Shown in pieces: positions 1 through 9,361 of a stretch of DNA of 64,000 bases. This DNA is from Synechococcus sp. A15-62 (lineage in GTDB: Bacteria > Cyanobacteriota > Cyanobacteriia > PCC-6307 > Cyanobiaceae), in contig NZ_CP047950.1 of NCBI RefSeq assembly GCF_014280075.1, positions 186,001-250,000 on the forward strand, read 5' to 3'. The position numbers and the translations under genes were made by a program. Each line of letters opens with the position of its first letter. The stretch's first letter is position 1. The notes beneath the pieces are model-generated. The model saw only the letters and a list, made by a program, of their open reading frames with translations. It was not told the DNA's origin and ran no database searches.

Positions 1-1
1 G

Positions 2-325
2 CAGCATTCCCGCACGGCGGAGGATGGGGATGAGGAGGGATGCCCGGTCTCCGTGATGGAAGCTCAACTTTGCGGTCTGCCCGTTGTGGCTACCCGTCAT
101 GGCGGGATCCCTGATGTGGTTGTGGATCAGCAGACCGGTCGGCTGGTGGAGGAAGGCGACCGTCGGGCCATGGCGGAGGCGATGGCTTTGCTGGTGGATC
201 AGCCGGATCTCGCGGCTGCTTGGGGTGCGGCTGGGCAGCTTCGGGCTCAGGCTCGGTTCACCGTGGCGCATCACGTGGATCAGATCACAATGCTTCTCAA
301 CGATTTGGTGGGCCGAAGCCGATGA
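2..325 (+). CDS. Glycosyltransferase family 4, C-terminal part (cut by left edge)
   Basis: This is the C-terminal end of a GT4-type (GT-B fold) glycosyltransferase, and the reading frame is open to the left edge. The visible part contains HSRTAEDGDEEGCPVSVMEA followed by GLPVVATRHGGIPDVV, the nucleotide-sugar binding region of this family with its conserved E-x7-E-like acidic positions. Donor and acceptor cannot be told from the fragment. Its stop overlaps the start of the following sulfotransferase by four bases (ATGA), so the two are probably cotranscribed and act on the same surface polysaccharide. Only about 107 residues are visible, so nothing can be said about the N-terminal half. Confidence 0.85.
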   Translation, partial: QHSRTAEDGDEEGCPVSVMEAQLCGLPVVATRHGGIPDVVVDQQTGRLVEEGDRRAMAEAMALLVDQPDLAAAWGAAGQLRAQARFTVAHHVDQITMLLNDLVGRSR

Positions 326-1182
326 GCAGCAAGCGATTGAAGTTGCTGCTGATCCGTGGTCTTGGCCACAGCGGCACAACAATGCTGGATTTGGCCCTGG
401 GGGCGCATCCGCAGATCATTGGCCTGGGTGAGGCGGCGCGAATTCTGGCGATGCCACAGCCGGGGGATGAGCATCGCGGGCCCAGCCAACTGCGCGGTGC
501 TCACCGGTTTGAGCGGCGTTGCACCTGTGGGGTTGTTGCCGCAGAGTGCCCAATCTGGGGGCCTCAGCTTGAGTGGTTGCGCCTGCATGACCAAGCGCCG
601 ATGCAGGAGAAAGTGCAGCGGCTGCTGATGCATTCACCCCACGCCGGTGAGGCGGTGTGGCACGTGGACTCGTATCAGGACGATCTAGAGATGACGCGGT
701 TGCCCGAGGCCGTGTTTGACATCCGGATCATCCATCTCGTGCGCGACGTGCGCTCTTGGGTGCATTCCCGGGCCCAGGCCGGCCGTAAGGCAGGCCAGCG
801 CTGGCCTGCAGCGCGTCAGCTGGCGCGCTGGTGGCGTGTCAACGCCAAGTTTGAACGGGCTTTCCGGCAGTCTCCATACCCGGTTTTTCGTCTGGGATAT
901 GAGGAGTTTGCGCTTCAGCCCGAGCGCAGTTTGCAGTTGCTCTGCGGCTGGCTAGCCATCGATTTCCAGGAGATGATGCTGGCTCCCGGTCTGAACAGCA
1001 GCAGTCACATTCTCGCGGGAAACCGGGTGCGTTTCGATGCGGAGCGCAGTCGAACGATTTCTTACGACGGTGCCTGGTTGGCGGCGCCGGCACCCACGGC
1101 TGCTCATCTTGGCTTGCTCCTGCCAGGCGTTGCCCTGATGAACCGCCGGCTGGTGTATTCCAACGACCTGCTCAGACGCTGA
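322..1182 (+). CDS. Sulfotransferase family protein
   Basis: This 286-residue protein is predicted to transfer sulfate from PAPS to a sugar or other hydroxyl acceptor. A P-loop-like 5'-phosphosulfate motif, RGLGHSGTT, lies near residues 12-20. A 3'-phosphate binding segment with LVRDVRSWVHSRAQAG lies near residues 137-152. The ATG at 322 was chosen over upstream in-frame options because it gives an ATGA overlap with the upstream glycosyltransferase and puts the P-loop at the usual distance from the N-terminus. A second sulfotransferase lies tail-to-tail five bases downstream. Cotranscription with a glycosyltransferase suggests sulfation of an exopolysaccharide. The acceptor is unknown. Confidence 0.8.
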   Translation: MSSKRLKLLLIRGLGHSGTTMLDLALGAHPQIIGLGEAARILAMPQPGDEHRGPSQLRGAHRFERRCTCGVVAAECPIWGPQLEWLRLHDQAPMQEKVQRLLMHSPHAGEAVWHVDSYQDDLEMTRLPEAVFDIRIIHLVRDVRSWVHSRAQAGRKAGQRWPAARQLARWWRVNAKFERAFRQSPYPVFRLGYEEFALQPERSLQLLCGWLAIDFQEMMLAPGLNSSSHILAGNRVRFDAERSRTISYDGAWLAAPAPTAAHLGLLLPGVALMNRRLVYSNDLLRR

Positions 1183-1187
1183 TGGTC

Positions 1188-2021
1188 TTAGGCCTCCCGC
1201 CAGGTCGTGGCGGTGGCCCAGTGCTGCTCAACGTTCAGAGCCGGGCAGCGGTCCTGCACAGCCGTCACCAAAGGGGCGAAATGCCGGCCCAGGCGCTGCA
1301 GCACCCCCGCCGGAACCTCTGTGGTGGCCTGACTGGCATTCACCCGGTGGCTCAAATCGGGGATCTGCTCGGGGATGCCGAGATGCCGGCACAACCCCCG
1401 ATGTGTTGCTGCAGTGAACAGGGTCTCGTAGAGGCCGATGAAGACCTGTGATTCAGCGAGTCCGCTCCGCAGGGCATCGAGGGTGGCGGGGTAGTCGTTC
1501 CGTGGGGATTCACGCTTGAGCAGCTTCAGGCTGGCTTTGTCCAGGTGCTCGATTTCATGGGCTGGTGTGAGCAAACCACGCTTGCGCAGTTGCATGCGTT
1601 GCTGCGACAAGAACCGTTCCACCGGGTCGCGCATGATGAACACCGCTCGCGTTTGCACGCCGCGTTGTGCAAAGGCCTGCTCAATGCGCCGATAGCTCTC
1701 AGTGCTCAACCCGGCATAGGAGGGGGTGATGTCTCCTGTCAGGCGGATCCTGGCTGGTTTGAGGCGTGAAGCGAAGTAGTCGAAGTAGCGCTCGGGATTG
1801 GCGATGAATCGTGCCCGTCGCCAGGTGCGCCACTTCAACGGCGAGGGGCGTTTGGGCCGGAAGCTGGCAAAACGCTCCAATTCGAGAGCATCGAAAACGT
1901 GGTACTCCTTCAGAAAACCGAAGTCGACATCGTTGCGGCGTTGCAGTTGATCGTGAAGCCAGGAGGTTCCTGCTTTCTGTGCACCAACGCCGAGCAGAAA
2001 GGTTGCTTCAGAGGCCAACAC
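1188..2021 (-). CDS. Sulfotransferase domain protein
   Basis: This is a PAPS-dependent sulfotransferase of about 277 residues, a different branch from the neighbour at 322-1182. The 5'-PSB loop GAQKAGTSWLH is near residues 13-23, and the 3'-PB motif FIMRDPVERFLSQ is near residues 128-140. The frame also opens with a TTG at 2036, but AAAGGA sits six bases before the GTG at 2021, so GTG is the better start. It follows kdsA with a short gap on the same strand and probably shares its transcript. That links it to envelope glycan modification, although the substrate cannot be read from sequence. Confidence 0.78.
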   Translation of the reverse strand: MLASEATFLLGVGAQKAGTSWLHDQLQRRNDVDFGFLKEYHVFDALELERFASFRPKRPSPLKWRTWRRARFIANPERYFDYFASRLKPARIRLTGDITPSYAGLSTESYRRIEQAFAQRGVQTRAVFIMRDPVERFLSQQRMQLRKRGLLTPAHEIEHLDKASLKLLKRESPRNDYPATLDALRSGLAESQVFIGLYETLFTAATHRGLCRHLGIPEQIPDLSHRVNASQATTEVPAGVLQRLGRHFAPLVTAVQDRCPALNVEQHWATATTWREA

Positions 2022-2042
2022 GTTCTGTCCTTTCAACGCGCA

Positions 2043-2921
<879 letters not shown>

Positions 2922-2955
2922 CTACCCGTCTCCATTCCATTTTCTTTCTGGTGGA

Positions 2956-3807
2956 TCAGCGGTGGCGGAAGATCCGTGCGTAATCTCGGCCTGGATCCTC
3001 TTGATAGAGCACGTCGTAGTTGGAGAGATCGATTCCGTATTTGGTTAGTTTTTTGCCCGTATCGATGTCGACTAAAAAATCTCCCTCCTGTGGTGTGTAG
3101 AATTCACCTTTTCCGATTCCGGCTTTGATGATGTAGCGCCTGGTGTCGATGTCGTAATACACAAGGCGGTCGTAGGTGAGAGCCTTCATCTGATCGGAGT
3201 GTTTGAACCATCCTTTTGAGTAGATGAGGTTCACGGTTTCTCCATTCTCTTTGGCACGTGTTGTGATGGATCTGGCTTCGTTCAAGGTTGTGCGCCATGA
3301 ACGTTGTTTCCAGCTGATTAGTTGTGCGCGTTGTCGAAACGTGGCGGCTTGTCGATCTTCAATGTTCAACAGCAACAACGTGGTGCCGAGGGCCACGGCC
3401 TGAGCCTGGCGGCTGTTCATTCGGTGCTTCAGCTTCGGTGCTATGAGGCTTTCCCAGATCATCAGGATGTCGAGAACAGCGGCAAACTGAATTGGCAGGC
3501 TCATGTAATTGCTCCCTTCCAGCCCAACCAAGGCGTAAAGGGCGAATCCATAGGCCAGTGCTGCAAGGTTGAAACCATCGAGGGCGTTGACGTTGGCTTG
3601 TTTGCGCCCGATCAGCCAGCAGCGTGTTGCGATGAATCCCAGGAAGATGATCAGGCGAATGTCCAGTGCCAGCACTGAGAAGCCCAGATGTGCGTCGTAG
3701 CGCGGCACATCAGCGGCAAGGCTGGGAAGTGCACTGAGAAGCGCGAACGAAGCCAGAAAGAAAGGGGCCAGGCTGAAAATGGCGAAGTCCAGGGTATAGG
3801 CCTCCAT
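2956..3807 (-). CDS. Multi-pass membrane protein, probable C-terminal half of a broken gene
   Basis: This 283-residue reading frame has about five hydrophobic segments in its first 170 residues, for example IFSLAPFFLASFALLSALP and IRLIIFLGFIATRCWLIG. A soluble tail of about 110 residues follows, without a motif I recognise. Its ATG directly follows an in-frame TAG that ends the next upstream reading frame (3808-4413). Both frames are the same, and both carry membrane segments of the kind seen in polysaccharide polymerases or GT-C proteins. I therefore suspect one ancestral gene of about 510 residues, split by a stop codon. It could instead be an independent gene, because a start codon is present exactly at the junction. 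Confidence 0.6.
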   Translation of the reverse strand: MEAYTLDFAIFSLAPFFLASFALLSALPSLAADVPRYDAHLGFSVLALDIRLIIFLGFIATRCWLIGRKQANVNALDGFNLAALAYGFALYALVGLEGSNYMSLPIQFAAVLDILMIWESLIAPKLKHRMNSRQAQAVALGTTLLLLNIEDRQAATFRQRAQLISWKQRSWRTTLNEARSITTRAKENGETVNLIYSKGWFKHSDQMKALTYDRLVYYDIDTRRYIIKAGIGKGEFYTPQEGDFLVDIDTGKKLTKYGIDLSNYDVLYQEDPGRDYARIFRHR

Positions 3808-4413
3808 CTACTTGGAGGGGTGGATGGATCCCCACGCCGGCCGGCTGGGCATGGCGCCAAGGCTTCCCGCGACGATCGTCGTAGCGGCGGGGATAACGGC
3901 CAGCAGCACGGCCGTGTCTTTGAAGAATGGGATGAACAGCGCGAAGAGCAGGGCGAGTCGGCCATTGTGCAGCTGGCCTGAGTCCAGGTAGATGGAGTAG
4001 TGATAGGCATACAGCGCGATCAGAAATGTGAGAAATCGCTCGCTGTAAATGAATTGAAAATAGTTGTAAGCGGATGCACTTGTGACGAGGAATAGCAGTG
4101 TTCCCATCAGGATGAGTGAAGCGCTTGTACCGTTTTTCTTGATCCGTTCAATCAGCTTGCAGCCCAGGATGATGGTGGCGATGAGCTCAAGGGCGCTCAC
4201 CAGCGACCAGACCTTGATGTAGGGCGTCAACCAGCTGAGGACATGCAGATCTTGATGGGAAAGGGGAAAGAAGCGGAAGTCATTTCTCCCCATCGTTTCG
4301 TTGATTAACCTTTCTCTGAGGCTGAAATTGTTCAGGATCTGATTGTCGAGAATCTCGTCGTACCAAGTGAGAATCTCCTTGTAAAACCAGCTGCTTTCCT
4401 GAATCATCACCAC
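3808..4413 (-). CDS. Multi-pass membrane protein, probable N-terminal half of a broken gene
   Basis: The reading frame has about 201 residues and at least four predicted membrane segments, for example WSLVSALELIATIILG, ILMGTLLFLVTSASAYNYF and LLFALFIPFFKDTAVLLAVI. The only in-frame start is a GTG at 4413, yet the same frame upstream encodes IRDFIKRHPVVTIVLTIYAV, a convincing first membrane helix. An ATG at 4498, overlapping the preceding gene's stop as ATGA, is in another frame. Dropping one A near 4478 would join it smoothly. A TAG ends the frame just before the next open stretch. I read this as a decayed gene that originally ran from 4498 to 2956. The function is unknown. Confidence 0.55.
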   Translation of the reverse strand: MVMIQESSWFYKEILTWYDEILDNQILNNFSLRERLINETMGRNDFRFFPLSHQDLHVLSWLTPYIKVWSLVSALELIATIILGCKLIERIKKNGTSASLILMGTLLFLVTSASAYNYFQFIYSERFLTFLIALYAYHYSIYLDSGQLHNGRLALLFALFIPFFKDTAVLLAVIPAATTIVAGSLGAMPSRPAWGSIHPSK

Positions 4414-4494
4414 TGCATAAATCGTCAGGACAATCGTGACAACTGGATGTCGTTTGATGAAGTCTCGGATGGCGATTGGCCAGGGCTTTTGTGC

Positions 4495-4764
4495 TCATGG
4501 TCTCTCGTCCTGTGTGCTTGCTTTGACGATGGAACGAATCAGAAGTCCAGATAAAACAGCCAGAACAGCAATCAATCCCCCATGGGCGATGTCGCTGTAG
4601 TTGTTCAGCAGAGACTCCCTTGTCGTTTCTGGAAGAGTGCTGAATCCGCTGGCGCCGGATTGGAGCCAGAGGGCAAGGCTCGCGCTGAAGATCAATGCGG
4701 TGCCAGACAGCGTTGACAGCCAGAAGCTCCAGCGTTGTTCAAAGACCCTTGTCGTCTCTCGCAT
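4495..4764 (-). CDS. Small membrane protein of unknown function
   Basis: This 89-residue protein has two hydrophobic segments, STLSGTALIFSASLALWL (about residues 18-35) and GGLIAVLAVLSGLLIRSIV (about residues 62-80), joined by a polar loop. I do not recognise a family. Its stop overlaps an ATG at 4498 by four bases, the likely original start of the broken membrane gene downstream, so it was probably the first gene of a small membrane-protein operon. It starts immediately after a kdsA remnant. The whole stretch may be decaying, so expression is uncertain. Confidence 0.5.
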   Translation of the reverse strand: MRETTRVFEQRWSFWLSTLSGTALIFSASLALWLQSGASGFSTLPETTRESLLNNYSDIAHGGLIAVLAVLSGLLIRSIVKASTQDERP

Positions 4765-4766
4765 TG

Positions 4767-4870
4767 CTTAGCGAAGTCTTGGTCGGGTATGGACTTGACT
4801 AGGTCGACAACCTTGGCCCGCAGAGCCTGGGTCAAGTCGAAGATCAGGGGAAGGCCATCGCAACGGCGTT
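4767..4870 (-). pseudogene. Remnant of a second kdsA (C-terminal coding end with internal deletion)
   Basis: The minus-strand translation reads CDGLPLIFDLTQALRAK and then VVDLVKSIPDQDFAK. The first part matches [15 protein letters not shown] of the intact kdsA at 2043-2909. The second part matches the C-terminus [12 protein letters not shown] of the same protein. The roughly 60 residues that separate these blocks in the intact protein are absent. The nucleotide similarity is visible by eye (for example tcgaagatca followed by ggaaggccatcgca, against tcgaagatcaacggaaggtcatcgca). This is a relic and not a gene. Confidence 0.75.
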
Positions 4871-4901
4871 GGAGGCATCTAAGCACCACTAATCTCCATC
4901 C

Positions 4902-7292
4902 ATGAGCTTCTTGGCCGGCCTTAACGACGCCCAACGACGGGCGGTGGACCATCACGAGGGGCCGCTGCTGGTGGTGGCGGGAGCTGGCAGTGGTAAGACG
5001 CGCGCCCTCACCCATCGGATCGCTCACCTGATCGGGGAGCATGGTGCCGATCCCGCTCAGATCCTGGCGGTGACCTTCACCAACAAAGCCGCCCGCGAGA
5101 TGAAGGAGCGGCTTGAGGTTCTTCTGGCACAACGTCTGGCCCAGAGCCAGTACGGCCAGCCCTGGAGCACCCTGCCCCCGGTGGAGCAGCGCCAGTTGCG
5201 CTCGCGTATTTACCGAGAGGTGACCAAGGAGCTGTGGATCGGCACCTTTCATGCCCTGTTTGCGCGGATGCTCCGCTACGACATCGACAAGTTCAAGGAC
5301 GCGGAAGGACTCACCTGGACCAAGCAGTTTTCGATCTACGACGAGGCCGACGCCCAGAGCCTCGTGAAGGAGATCGTGACCCAGGAACTGCAGCTCGATC
5401 CCAAGCGGTTCGAGCCCAAAAAGACCCGTTGGGCCATCAGCAATGCCAAGAACCAGGGTTGGCTGCCGGACCAGCTCGAGGCCAATGCAGAGGGCCAGCG
5501 AGGCAAGCTCACGGCCGATGTCTATCGGCGCTACCGCAAAGCCCTTGCGGCCAACAACGCCCTCGATTTCGACGACCTGCTGTTGCTGCCGGTTCAGTTG
5601 CTGCAGCAGAACGATCAGGTGCGCAGCTACTGGCATCGTCGCTTTCGTCACGTGCTGGTGGATGAATACCAGGACACCAACCGCACCCAGTACGACCTGA
5701 TCAAGCTGTTGGTCACCGATGGCAAGGATCCTCAGGATGTTGAGGACTGGTCAGGCCGTTCTGTCTTTGTGGTCGGTGACGCCGATCAGAGCATCTACAG
5801 CTTCCGTGCGGCCGACTTCACCATCCTGATGGGCTTTCAGGACGATTTCGGCGATCAGGCACCGGATGACTCCACTCAGACGATGGTGAAGTTGGAGGAG
5901 AACTACCGCTCCACTGCCACCATTCTCGAGGCGGCCAATGCCCTGATCGCCAACAACAGCGAACGGATCGACAAGGTGCTCCGTCCCACGCGAGGAGAGG
6001 GGGAGCTGATCACCCTCACCCGCTGTGACGACGAGATCGCCGAGGCGGAAGCCGTGGTGCATCGCATGCGCACGATGGAAGCCGCCAACCCCGAGCTCAG
6101 CTGGGGCGATATGGCGGTGCTTTATCGCACCAATGCTCAGTCCCGGGCCATTGAGGAATCCCTGGTGCGCTGGGGGATCCCCTACATCGTGGTGGGGGGG
6201 CTGCGCTTCTACGACCGGCGCGAGATCAAGGATCTGCTGGCCTATCTGCGGCTGTTGGTGAATCCGGCTGACACCGTCAGCCTGCTGCGGGTGATCAATG
6301 TTCCGAAACGGGGCATCGGCAAGACCACGATTCAGCGCCTTACCGATGCGGCCAATCAACTGGGGATTCCGCTGTGGGACGTGGTGAGTGACCCCGAAGC
6401 GGTGCGCTCCCTCGGCGGCCGCTCGGCCAAGGGGCTGCTCCAGTTTTGCGACTTGGTCAACGATCTGAAAGCCCGCAGCCGTGACGTGGCCCCATCGGAA
6501 TTGATCCAGCAGGTGATGGAGAAGAGCGGCTACGTCAGTGAGTTGATTGCGGATGGCACCGATGAAGCGGAGGAGCGCCGCCGCAACCTCCAGGAACTGG
6601 TGAATGCCGCTCTCCAGTATCAGGAGGAAAACGACGAGGGTGACCTGGAGGGATTCCTGGCCTCGGCGGCCTTGTCCAGCGATGCGGACAGTAAAGACAC
6701 GGCAGCCGATCGCGTCACCTTGATGACGCTCCACAGCAGCAAGGGGCTGGAGTTCCCAGTGGTGTGCCTGGTGGGTCTGGAGCAGGGCCTGTTCCCCAGC
6801 TACCGCTCCCTGGATGATCCGGCTTCACTCGAGGAAGAGCGTCGGCTTTGTTATGTGGGCATCACTCGCGCGAAGGAACGGCTGTTCATATCCCACGCCT
6901 GTGAACGTCGTCTCTGGGGAGGCATGCGTGAAGCGGCTGTGCCCTCTGTTTTCCTTTCGGAGCTGCCGGAAGCCCTGATCCAGGGCGACATTCCGCAGAC
7001 CGGAGGGGCGGCGCTTCGGCGTGAACGGCGCCTTGACCGGCTCACCCGCGTGGATCGCGACAAGCCCTCATCGGCCCCTGCCAATGCCGTGCGTCGCCGT
7101 CAAGCCGGCCCCGCTCCTGGCCGCAGCTGGCAGGTCGGTGATCAGGTCATCCATGCCAGCTTCGGGGTTGGTGAAATCACCCACACCTTCGGCAGCGGCG
7201 AGAAGGTGTCGATCGCGGTCAAGTTTGCGGGGATGGGCCCCAAGATCCTTGATCCGCGCCTGGCGCCGATCGAACCCGTGACCACCGCTTAA
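4902..7292 (+). CDS. pcrA: ATP-dependent DNA helicase, UvrD/PcrA/Rep family
   Basis: This is a 796-residue superfamily 1A 3'-5' helicase for excision repair and replication-fork clearance. All motifs are visible: the Walker A GAGSGKT at residues 27-33, TFTNKAAREMKERL, the Walker B VDEYQDTN near 253, GDADQSIYSFRAAD, LEENYRST, TLMTLHSSKGLEFPVV and CYVGITRAKERLF near residue 649. The C-terminal tail VGDQVIHASFGVGEITHTFG is the conserved Tudor-like tail of PcrA/UvrD proteins. It is intact and stands alone on the plus strand, divergent from the decayed segment to its left. Whether it should be called PcrA, UvrD or Rep cannot be settled from sequence alone. Confidence 0.95.
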   Translation: MSFLAGLNDAQRRAVDHHEGPLLVVAGAGSGKTRALTHRIAHLIGEHGADPAQILAVTFTNKAAREMKERLEVLLAQRLAQSQYGQPWSTLPPVEQRQLRSRIYREVTKELWIGTFHALFARMLRYDIDKFKDAEGLTWTKQFSIYDEADAQSLVKEIVTQELQLDPKRFEPKKTRWAISNAKNQGWLPDQLEANAEGQRGKLTADVYRRYRKALAANNALDFDDLLLLPVQLLQQNDQVRSYWHRRFRHVLVDEYQDTNRTQYDLIKLLVTDGKDPQDVEDWSGRSVFVVGDADQSIYSFRAADFTILMGFQDDFGDQAPDDSTQTMVKLEENYRSTATILEAANALIANNSERIDKVLRPTRGEGELITLTRCDDEIAEAEAVVHRMRTMEAANPELSWGDMAVLYRTNAQSRAIEESLVRWGIPYIVVGGLRFYDRREIKDLLAYLRLLVNPADTVSLLRVINVPKRGIGKTTIQRLTDAANQLGIPLWDVVSDPEAVRSLGGRSAKGLLQFCDLVNDLKARSRDVAPSELIQQVMEKSGYVSELIADGTDEAEERRRNLQELVNAALQYQEENDEGDLEGFLASAALSSDADSKDTAADRVTLMTLHSSKGLEFPVVCLVGLEQGLFPSYRSLDDPASLEEERRLCYVGITRAKERLFISHACERRLWGGMREAAVPSVFLSELPEALIQGDIPQTGGAALRRERRLDRLTRVDRDKPSSAPANAVRRRQAGPAPGRSWQVGDQVIHASFGVGEITHTFGSGEKVSIAVKFAGMGPKILDPRLAPIEPVTTA

Positions 7293-7317
7293 TCTCCTCT
7301 CCAGCCATCGACGGCCT

Positions 7318-8028
7318 GTGTCGACCTCCAGCCAGCCGATCCCCATTTTCATCGGCTATGACCCGAGAGAGCGGGCAGCCACCAACGTTCTGATCGACAG
7401 CCTGTACCAAAACAGCAGTGTCCCGCTGGCGATCACGCCGCTGGTGACACCTCAGCTGGAGGCTCAAGGGTTGTTCCGGCGCGAGCGGGATCCCAAGCAG
7501 AGCACCGCGTTTTCTTTCACCCGTTTTCTGGTGCCCTACTTGATGGGGTACGAGGGCTGGGCCCTGTTTATGGATTGCGACATGCTTTGCCGGGCTGACA
7601 TCAAGGCGCTCTGGGATCAGCGCGATGACGCCTATGGAGCCATGTGTGTGCAGCACGAGCATGTGCCCGGGGAGACCGTGAAATTTCTCGGCGAGGTGCA
7701 GAGCCCCTACCCCAAAAAGAATTGGAGTTCACTGATGCTGCTCAATTGCAGCCGCTGCACCAAACTCACGCCCGATTACGTGAACACAGCAACGGGGTTG
7801 GAGCTTCACCGCTTCCACTGGCTGGAGGGTGATCATGAGATCGGCGCCATCCAGGGGGGCTGGAATCATCTGGTGGATGTGCAGGCTCCACCGGAGTCCG
7901 AGCAGGCTGCTCCGATGCTGCACTGGACCCTGGGTGGCCCCTGGTTCCGCGAACAGCGCACCATGGGTGGCCCCCTGGCTGCTGAATGGTTCAGCGCCCG
8001 CGACGATGCAATGAAACTCTGGGACTGA
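7318..8028 (+). CDS. Glycosyltransferase, GT8-like
   Basis: This 236-residue protein is predicted to be a GT-A fold sugar transferase. It begins IPIFIGYDPRERAATNVLIDSL, typical of small GT8-like transferases, and has the metal-binding DxD as FMDCDMLCRADI near residues 84-95. The C-terminal LHWTLGGPWF supplies the His and Gly region seen in this fold. The start is a GTG at 7318. Its stop overlaps the kdsB start by one base (TGATG), so it is coupled to CMP-KDO synthesis. It may transfer KDO-linked or core sugars, but donor and acceptor are unknown. Confidence 0.75.
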   Translation: MSTSSQPIPIFIGYDPRERAATNVLIDSLYQNSSVPLAITPLVTPQLEAQGLFRRERDPKQSTAFSFTRFLVPYLMGYEGWALFMDCDMLCRADIKALWDQRDDAYGAMCVQHEHVPGETVKFLGEVQSPYPKKNWSSLMLLNCSRCTKLTPDYVNTATGLELHRFHWLEGDHEIGAIQGGWNHLVDVQAPPESEQAAPMLHWTLGGPWFREQRTMGGPLAAEWFSARDDAMKLWD

Positions 8029-8807
8029 TGGCGATTCGCAAGTGTGTGGTGGCCGTTCCGGCCCGGCTTCAGTCATCTCGACTCCCCAACAAGGTGCTGG
8101 CCGACATCGGCGGCAAGCCGATGATTCAGCGCGTGCTGGAACGCTGCAGTGAGGCTCAGGGTGTTGAAGCGGTGGTGCTTTGCACCGACAGCACCGAACT
8201 GCAAACCCTGGCAGAGGGTTGGGGGTTCCCAGTGTTGATGACGGCGGAATCCTGCAACTCCGGTAGCGAGCGCATCGCATCGGTGGCTCACCCTCTGATG
8301 GCCCTGGGCTGGGGCGATGCGGATCCTTTGGCTGAAGAGACAGCCGTGATCAATGTTCAGGGCGATCAACCGTTCATCGATCCTGCTGTGATCGATGCCA
8401 TGGCCGAGGAGTTCAGGCGTCAGGATCCTGTGCCAGCGGTCGTGACCCCCGTCTACGGGCTGAAGCCCGAATCGGTCCACAACCCCAATGTGGTGAAAAC
8501 CCTGCTGGCCCATGACGGCCGTGCGCTCTACTTCTCACGGTCCGCCATCCCCCACGTGCGGGATGTGGCTGAGTCGGATTGGCATCAGCACACCACCTAC
8601 TGGGGGCATGTGGGCATGTACGGCTTCCGCGGAGATGTATTGGCTGCCTGGGATCAGCTGCCGGCCTCACCGCTGGAGGATCTGGAACGGCTCGAACAGC
8701 TGCGGTTGATCGAGGCCGGCCTCACCATTGCCACCTTCCGGGTCGAGGGAACCTCGTTGTCGGTGGACACTGCCGAGCAGCTGGAACAGGCTCGGGCGAT
8801 GGTCTGA
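8028..8807 (+). CDS. kdsB: CMP-KDO synthetase (3-deoxy-manno-octulosonate cytidylyltransferase)
   Basis: This enzyme activates KDO with CTP to give CMP-KDO, the donor for KDO transfer. The 259 residues show the nucleotidyltransferase signature VPARLQSSRLPNKVL at residues 9-23, IGGKPMIQRV, LCTDS, SGSERIA, the metal-binding NVQGDQPFI near residue 106 and EDLERLEQLRLIEAG. The ATG at 8028 was preferred to an upstream in-frame start because it overlaps the previous stop by one base and begins immediately before the signature strand. kdsC and kdsD follow convergently. Confidence 0.94.
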   Translation: MAIRKCVVAVPARLQSSRLPNKVLADIGGKPMIQRVLERCSEAQGVEAVVLCTDSTELQTLAEGWGFPVLMTAESCNSGSERIASVAHPLMALGWGDADPLAEETAVINVQGDQPFIDPAVIDAMAEEFRRQDPVPAVVTPVYGLKPESVHNPNVVKTLLAHDGRALYFSRSAIPHVRDVAESDWHQHTTYWGHVGMYGFRGDVLAAWDQLPASPLEDLERLEQLRLIEAGLTIATFRVEGTSLSVDTAEQLEQARAMV

Positions 8808-8809
8808 CC

Positions 8810-9361
8810 TCAGTCGTTGCGGTCTTTCCAACCGTCGCGGCTCAGTAGTCCCCAGCGTCCACGCTCCTGAAGGATGCGTTCCGCCAGCTCCCGGACGGCT
8901 CCATGGCCGCCTTGGCGGCGGAGCACCGCATCGGCTCCGCAACGAACGGGCCGACAGGCATCGGCGGGTGCGAACAACAGCCCGACCACCGGCCGAACGG
9001 CCAGATCGTTGAGGTCATCACCAACAAAGGCCGTTTGCTGGGCGCTCACCCCCAGTTGGTTCTGAAGGGCCGTGAGGGCGGCAGGCTTGTCCTTGATTCC
9101 CACAAGGCAATGGCTGATGCCCAGTTGCCGTGCCCGCACCTCCGTTGCTCCTCCCTGGCCACCACTGAGAAAGGCGATGTGAAGCCCCGCCTGTTGCAGC
9201 AGTCGGATGCCAAGGCCATCGCGGACATCGAAGCGCTTGCTCTGTTGCCCTGCGGGGTCAAACCAGAGGCCCCCATCGGTGAGCACACCATCAACATCCA
9301 GCACAAGCAGCTGAATCGATCTGAGGCGGCGCCGCAGCAACCACCAGCGCAGTTTGTTCAC
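8810..9361 (-). CDS. kdsC: KDO-8-phosphate phosphatase (HAD superfamily)
   Basis: This is a HAD-type phosphatase of 183 residues that removes phosphate from KDO-8-phosphate. Motif I is LLVLDVDGVLTDGGLWFD (about residues 16-33) with both catalytic Asp residues. LSGG carries the motif II-type residue, and GIKDKPAAL and FVGDDLNDLAV are motifs III and IV. The GTG at 9361 forms a GTGA overlap with the kdsD stop and gives the short N-terminus normal for this cap-less C0 family. A longer frame extends upstream inside kdsD but has no support. It is cotranscribed with kdsD. Confidence 0.9.
   Translation of the reverse strand: MNKLRWWLLRRRLRSIQLLVLDVDGVLTDGGLWFDPAGQQSKRFDVRDGLGIRLLQQAGLHIAFLSGGQGGATEVRARQLGISHCLVGIKDKPAALTALQNQLGVSAQQTAFVGDDLNDLAVRPVVGLLFAPADACRPVRCGADAVLRRQGGHGAVRELAERILQERGRWGLLSRDGWKDRND

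Noticed and set aside
4692-5651. Long minus-strand open frame opposite the pcrA-type helicase
   Set aside because: It is antisense to a conserved helicase with all motifs. Only its last part, opposite no gene, has meaning, as the kdsA relic. The rest is a shadow frame.
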